Assembly: GCA_031404155.1 (NCBI GenBank)
Contig: JANNGZ010000151.1
Coordinates: 1 to 8,812 of the forward strand
Reading direction: 5' to 3'
DNA: 8,812 bases
Origin: JANNGZ01 sp031404155
Lineage (GTDB): Bacteria > Pseudomonadota > Gammaproteobacteria > Burkholderiales > Burkholderiaceae_C
The stretch's first letter is position 1. Each line of letters opens with the position of its first letter. The notes beneath the pieces were generated by a model. The model was not told the DNA's origin. It did no database searches and worked only from the letters and a program-made list of their open reading frames with translations. Positions 6,417 to 8,812 of this stretch are shown here, one piece after another. The position numbers were made by a program, and so were the translations under genes.

Positions 6417-6425
6417 AGCCAAGAG

Positions 6426-6713
6426 TCATCGCATCACCCGGGCCAGGCGCGACTCGATCTCGTTCACACCTTCGGCGGGCGTCTTGGTGCGTGCCAGCAC
6501 CGCGCTGGTGGTGGTGCGGATGACGTCGCTGACCTGGCCGTAGTCCTTGCTCATCGGCCGGCTCTTGCCGGCGACCACGACGTTGGCCGCGTCCTTGAAC
6601 CAGGGCACGGCCTTGACCACGTCGGCGTCGGTGTAGACGCTTTGGTAGGTGGCGAGCAGCGAGCCTTCAACCGCCAGGAACTTCTTCGAGTCGGACGAAG
6701 TCTGCGAGACTTC
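6426..6713 (-). pseudogene. sugar ABC transporter substrate-binding protein, C-terminal fragment only
   Basis: The last ~90 residues of a periplasmic CUT1-type sugar-binding protein, which would deliver the sugar to the MalF/MalG-like permeases downstream. The frame reads SSDSKKFLAVEGSLLATYQS, then VVKAVPWFKDAANVV and SDVIRTTTSAVLARTKTPAEG, ending ESRLARVMR. This is the typical C-lobe ending of the family, whose members run about 400-430 residues and begin with a signal peptide. Going upstream, the frame meets TAG at 6714-6716 and nothing binding-protein-like lies beyond, so roughly three quarters of the protein is absent. The internal GTG at 6620 is not a credible start. The loss coincides with a strand switch and an inverted repeat (6697-6713), so it may be a true rearrangement that inactivates the importer or an artefact of joining unrelated contigs. 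The exact breakpoint is uncertain within about 6685-6715. Confidence 0.75.
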
Positions 6714-6774
6714 CTACAAGGACCGCGGCGGCAAGTACCAGGGCCAGACCGGGGTCACGCTGCCCAGGACCTGA
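6679..6774 (+). pseudogene. 3'-terminal fragment of an unidentified gene
   Basis: On the plus strand the frame ending in TGA at 6772-6774 reads DEVCETSYKDRGGKYQGQTG followed by VTLPRT. Nearly every codon from 6691 on ends in G or C, as real genes here do. Going upstream, this frame lies antisense to the binding-protein fragment and hits TAG at 6646-6648, so the true gene must enter near 6679-6713, at the apparent junction. I do not recognise the family; too little remains. It is followed by a hairpin and then the metallopeptidase gene on the same strand. Confidence 0.35.
6697..6713. repeat. perfect inverted repeat at the apparent junction
   Basis: GAAGTCT (6697-6703), 3-nt spacer GCG, AGACTTC (6707-6713). 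It falls exactly where the minus-strand binding-protein frame ends and the plus-strand fragment becomes credible. Short fold-back repeats at such points are seen both at true inversion breakpoints and at chimeric joins. Confidence 0.6.
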
Positions 6775-6783
6775 GCGGCTGGG

Positions 6784-6799
6784 GCGGCGCCAGCGCCGC
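6784..6799 (+). terminator. possible hairpin after the plus-strand gene fragment
   Basis: Perfect inverted repeat GCGGCGC-CA-GCGCCGC beginning 9 bp after the TGA at 6772-6774. There is no T-run downstream, so termination is uncertain. The remaining bases to 6890 are GC-rich, with no promoter that I can defend. Confidence 0.35.
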
Positions 6800-6901
6800 G
6801 ACGACTCCTCGCCCGCCCCTCGTCCGCGCCTGCATCCGCGCCTGCGCCGGCCCCGCGGTGCAGAATGGGCCCACGGCGGCAGTGGCCGGCAGGGGGCGCG
6901 C

Positions 6902-7777
6902 ATGAAGTGGGAAGGCCAGGACCAAAGCAGCAACGTCGAGGACCGGCGCGGCCAGGACCAGGGCGGCAGCGGCCGGCGCATCATCGGCGGGCGCGGCATC
7001 GGTATCGGCACCATCGCCGTTGCCCTGGTGGCGGGCTGGGTCTTCGGCATCAACCCGCTCACCGTGCTGGGGCTGCTCAGCGGCGGCGAGGTGGACTCAC
7101 CCCAGGTGCAGCAGGCACCCGCGGGCCGGCCACCGGCTGACGACAAGGCTGCCGCCTTCGTCAGCACCGTGCTGCGCGATACCGAGGTGGTGTGGGGCCA
7201 GGTGCTCAAGGCCAGCGGCAACGCCTACCGCGAACCCAAGCTGGTGCTGTTCCGCGGCGCCACGCCCACGGCCTGCGGCACCGGCGAGAGCGCCATGGGG
7301 CCGTTCTACTGCCCGGGCGACAGCAAGGTCTACCTCGACCTGGATTTCTTCGACACGCTGAGCCGGCGCATGGGCGCGCCGGGCGACTTTGCACAGGCCT
7401 ACGTGGTGGCACACGAGGTCGGGCACCATGTGCAGAACATGATGGGCATTACGGCCAAGGTGGACGGCATGCGCGGCAAGGTCAGCACAGCGCAGATGAA
7501 CGCCCTGTCGGTGCGCGTGGAGTTGCAGGCCGATTGCCTGGCCGGGGTGTGGGCGCACCACTCCCAAAAGGGCAAAGGCTGGCTTGACCAGGGCGATATC
7601 CAGGAGGCGCTGAATGCCGCGGCGCAGATCGGCGACGACACGCTGCAAAAGGCCTCCACCGGCCGCATCGTGCCCGAAAGCTTCACGCACGGCAGCAGCC
7701 AGCAACGCATGACCTGGTTCAAGCGCGGCATGGACAGCGGCAGCGTCGACCAGTGCAACACCTTCGACGCCAAGTAG
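6902..7777 (+). CDS. ypfJ: neutral zinc metallopeptidase, YpfJ family
   Basis: Putative membrane-anchored zinc metalloprotease of the YpfJ/KPN_02809 family; the physiological substrate of the family is not established. The 291 residues begin with a charged, Gly/Gln-rich cytoplasmic tail carrying the typical MKWEGQDQSSNVEDRRGQ opening, then one membrane segment (about 34-58). The large catalytic domain has HEVGHH (171-176: His171, Glu172, His175) and ELQADC (207-212), whose Glu207 is the expected third zinc ligand. Four conserved-looking cysteines (Cys125, Cys137, Cys212, Cys285) suggest an exported, disulfide-bearing domain. The length agrees with the family. The ATG at 6902 is supported by AGGGGG (6891-6896) at 5-nt spacing. 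The CoA-transferase gene follows after 10 bp, so the two are probably co-transcribed although no functional link is obvious. Confidence 0.93.
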   Translation: MKWEGQDQSSNVEDRRGQDQGGSGRRIIGGRGIGIGTIAVALVAGWVFGINPLTVLGLLSGGEVDSPQVQQAPAGRPPADDKAAAFVSTVLRDTEVVWGQVLKASGNAYREPKLVLFRGATPTACGTGESAMGPFYCPGDSKVYLDLDFFDTLSRRMGAPGDFAQAYVVAHEVGHHVQNMMGITAKVDGMRGKVSTAQMNALSVRVELQADCLAGVWAHHSQKGKGWLDQGDIQEALNAAAQIGDDTLQKASTGRIVPESFTHGSSQQRMTWFKRGMDSGSVDQCNTFDAK

Positions 7778-7787
7778 CCGCCTGATC

Positions 7788-8812
7788 ATGCATCGCCTGG
7801 AGCGCATGGCGGGCCTGCACGCCGGTGGCCGCGGCAAGGTGGTCAGCGCGGCCGAGGCGCTGCAACTGGTGTGCGACGGCGATACGGTGGCCACCGGCGG
7901 TTTTGTCGGCATCGGCTTTGCCGAGAACCTGGCCGTGGCGCTGGAGAAGCGCTTCCTGGCCCACGGTACGCCACGCGGCCTGACGCTGGTCTATGCCGCG
8001 GGGCAGGGCGACGGCAAGGAGCGCGGCCTCAATCACCTGGGCCACGAAGGTCTGGTGGCGCGCGTCATCGGCGGCCACTGGGGGCTGGTTCCCAAGCTGC
8101 AGAAGCTGGCGGTGGACAACCGCATCGAGGCCTGGAACCTGCCGCAGGGCGTGATCTCGCACCTGTTCCGCGATATCGCCGCCGGCAAGCCGGGGCACCT
8201 CAGCCGCGTCGGGCTGGGCACCTTCGTCGACCCGCGCCTGGGCGGCGGCAAGATCAACACCCGGACCACGGACGATCTGGTGCGCCTGATGCCCATCGAC
8301 GGCCAGGAGTACCTGTTCTACAAGGCATTCCCGATCCACGTCGCCCTCATCCGCGCCACCACCGCCGACGCCGACGGCAACCTGACGATGGAGCGCGAGG
8401 CGCTGACGCTGGAGTCGCTGGCCATCGCCATGGCGGCGCACAACAGCGGCGGCATCGTCATCGCGCAGGTCGAGCGGCTGGCCGACGTGCACACGTTGAA
8501 CCCGCGCCAGGTCAAGGTGCCGGGCATCCTGGTGGACTGCGTGGTGCTGGCCGAAAAGCCCGAGTACCACCAGCAGACCTTTGCCGAGCCCTACAGCGCC
8601 GCCTTTGCCGGCGAGCTGCGCGTGCCGGTGGCCCAGGTGGCGCCGATGGCGATGAACGCACGCAAGGTCATCGCCCGCCGCGCAGCGCTGGAACTGCGCC
8701 CCAACAGCGTCGTCAACCTGGGCATCGGCATGCCCGAGATGGTGGCGGCCGTGGCGGTGGAAGAGCGCGTCATCGACCTCATCACGCTGACCGCCGAGCC
8801 GGGGGTGATCGG
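7788..8812 (+). CDS. acyl-CoA:acetate/3-ketoacid CoA-transferase, propionate CoA-transferase type (3' end off window)
   Basis: Moves CoA between short-chain acyl-CoAs and free acids such as acetate, propionate or acetoacetate, in the cytoplasm. The 341 complete codons in view begin with the family's N-terminal element (KVVSAAEALQLVCDGDTVAT, residues 17-36), followed by GGFVGIGFAENLAVALEKRF. The AGQGDGKERGLNHLGHEGLV region and GTFVDPRLGGGKINTRT follow, then the second-domain GIGMPEMVA, and TAEPGVIG at the very edge. Glu337 is the glutamate expected to form the glutamyl-CoA intermediate. Alpha- and beta-type domains are fused in one chain, as in Pct and YdiF (usually 520-660 residues), so a third or more is missing. 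The ATG at 7788 lies 10 bp after the metallopeptidase stop; Met7 at 7806, with GGAG just upstream, is a possible alternative start. Substrate range cannot be told from this part. Confidence 0.92.
   Translation, partial: MHRLERMAGLHAGGRGKVVSAAEALQLVCDGDTVATGGFVGIGFAENLAVALEKRFLAHGTPRGLTLVYAAGQGDGKERGLNHLGHEGLVARVIGGHWGLVPKLQKLAVDNRIEAWNLPQGVISHLFRDIAAGKPGHLSRVGLGTFVDPRLGGGKINTRTTDDLVRLMPIDGQEYLFYKAFPIHVALIRATTADADGNLTMEREALTLESLAIAMAAHNSGGIVIAQVERLADVHTLNPRQVKVPGILVDCVVLAEKPEYHQQTFAEPYSAAFAGELRVPVAQVAPMAMNARKVIARRAALELRPNSVVNLGIGMPEMVAAVAVEERVIDLITLTAEPGVI

Noticed and set aside
6426..6620. A separate 64-residue small protein starting at GTG 6620
   Set aside because: The frame continues upstream with binding-protein sequence (KKFLAVEGSLLATYQSVY), so the GTG is an internal Val codon of a truncated larger gene.
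7719..8570. A 283-codon minus-strand frame
   Set aside because: Antisense to the CoA-transferase, which has strong family motifs; His/Arg/Gln-rich shadow composition.
1..8812. CRISPR arrays, tRNA or rRNA genes, insertion sequences
   Set aside because: No regularly spaced repeats, cloverleaf sequences, rRNA-like stretches, transposase motifs or target-site duplications were found by eye on either strand.

Overview
This is a high-GC window (roughly two-thirds G+C by eye) with GC-rich third codon positions. Its gene families and intergenic repeats look like a betaproteobacterium of the order Burkholderiales (the Rubrivivax/Leptothrix/Roseateles kind). That placement is an inference from style and remembered families, not from a database search.

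Left part, minus strand, about 6713 down to 1: one carbohydrate uptake and oxidation cluster. In transcription order it holds the C-terminal end of a sugar-binding protein, two CUT1-type ABC permeases (MalF-like then MalG-like), a Gfo/Idh/MocA dehydrogenase, an aldose 1-epimerase, a small membrane-anchored protein of uncertain, possibly TIR-like or deoxyribosyltransferase-like fold, an SMP-30/gluconolactonase-type lactonase, and an SDR sugar dehydrogenase that runs off the left edge. Mutarotase, XylB-like SDR and lactonase fit a non-phosphorylating oxidative route: imported aldose is anomerised, oxidised to a lactone and hydrolysed to an aldonate. The dehydratase and later steps are not in view, nor is the transporter ATPase. 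The substrate cannot be fixed from sequence; D-xylose, L-arabinose and D-galactose are all plausible.

Two intergenic elements stand out. A strong GC hairpin lies between the binding-protein gene and the first permease. A repeat-like, multi-hairpin element lies between the two permeases. It carries an open 34-codon frame whose start overlaps the upstream stop and whose stop overlaps the downstream start, each as ATGA.

About 6690-6715: an apparent junction. The binding-protein frame breaks off here with roughly three quarters of the protein missing. A coding-like frame on the opposite strand, also without its start, emerges and ends at 6774. A perfect 7-bp inverted repeat sits at the break. 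The sequence may be a real rearrangement or an assembly chimera, so the two halves should not be assumed to be neighbours.

Right part, plus strand, 6775-8812: a YpfJ-type membrane-anchored zinc metallopeptidase, followed 10 bp later by the first two thirds of a propionate/acetoacetate-type CoA-transferase, cut by the right edge just past its catalytic glutamate.
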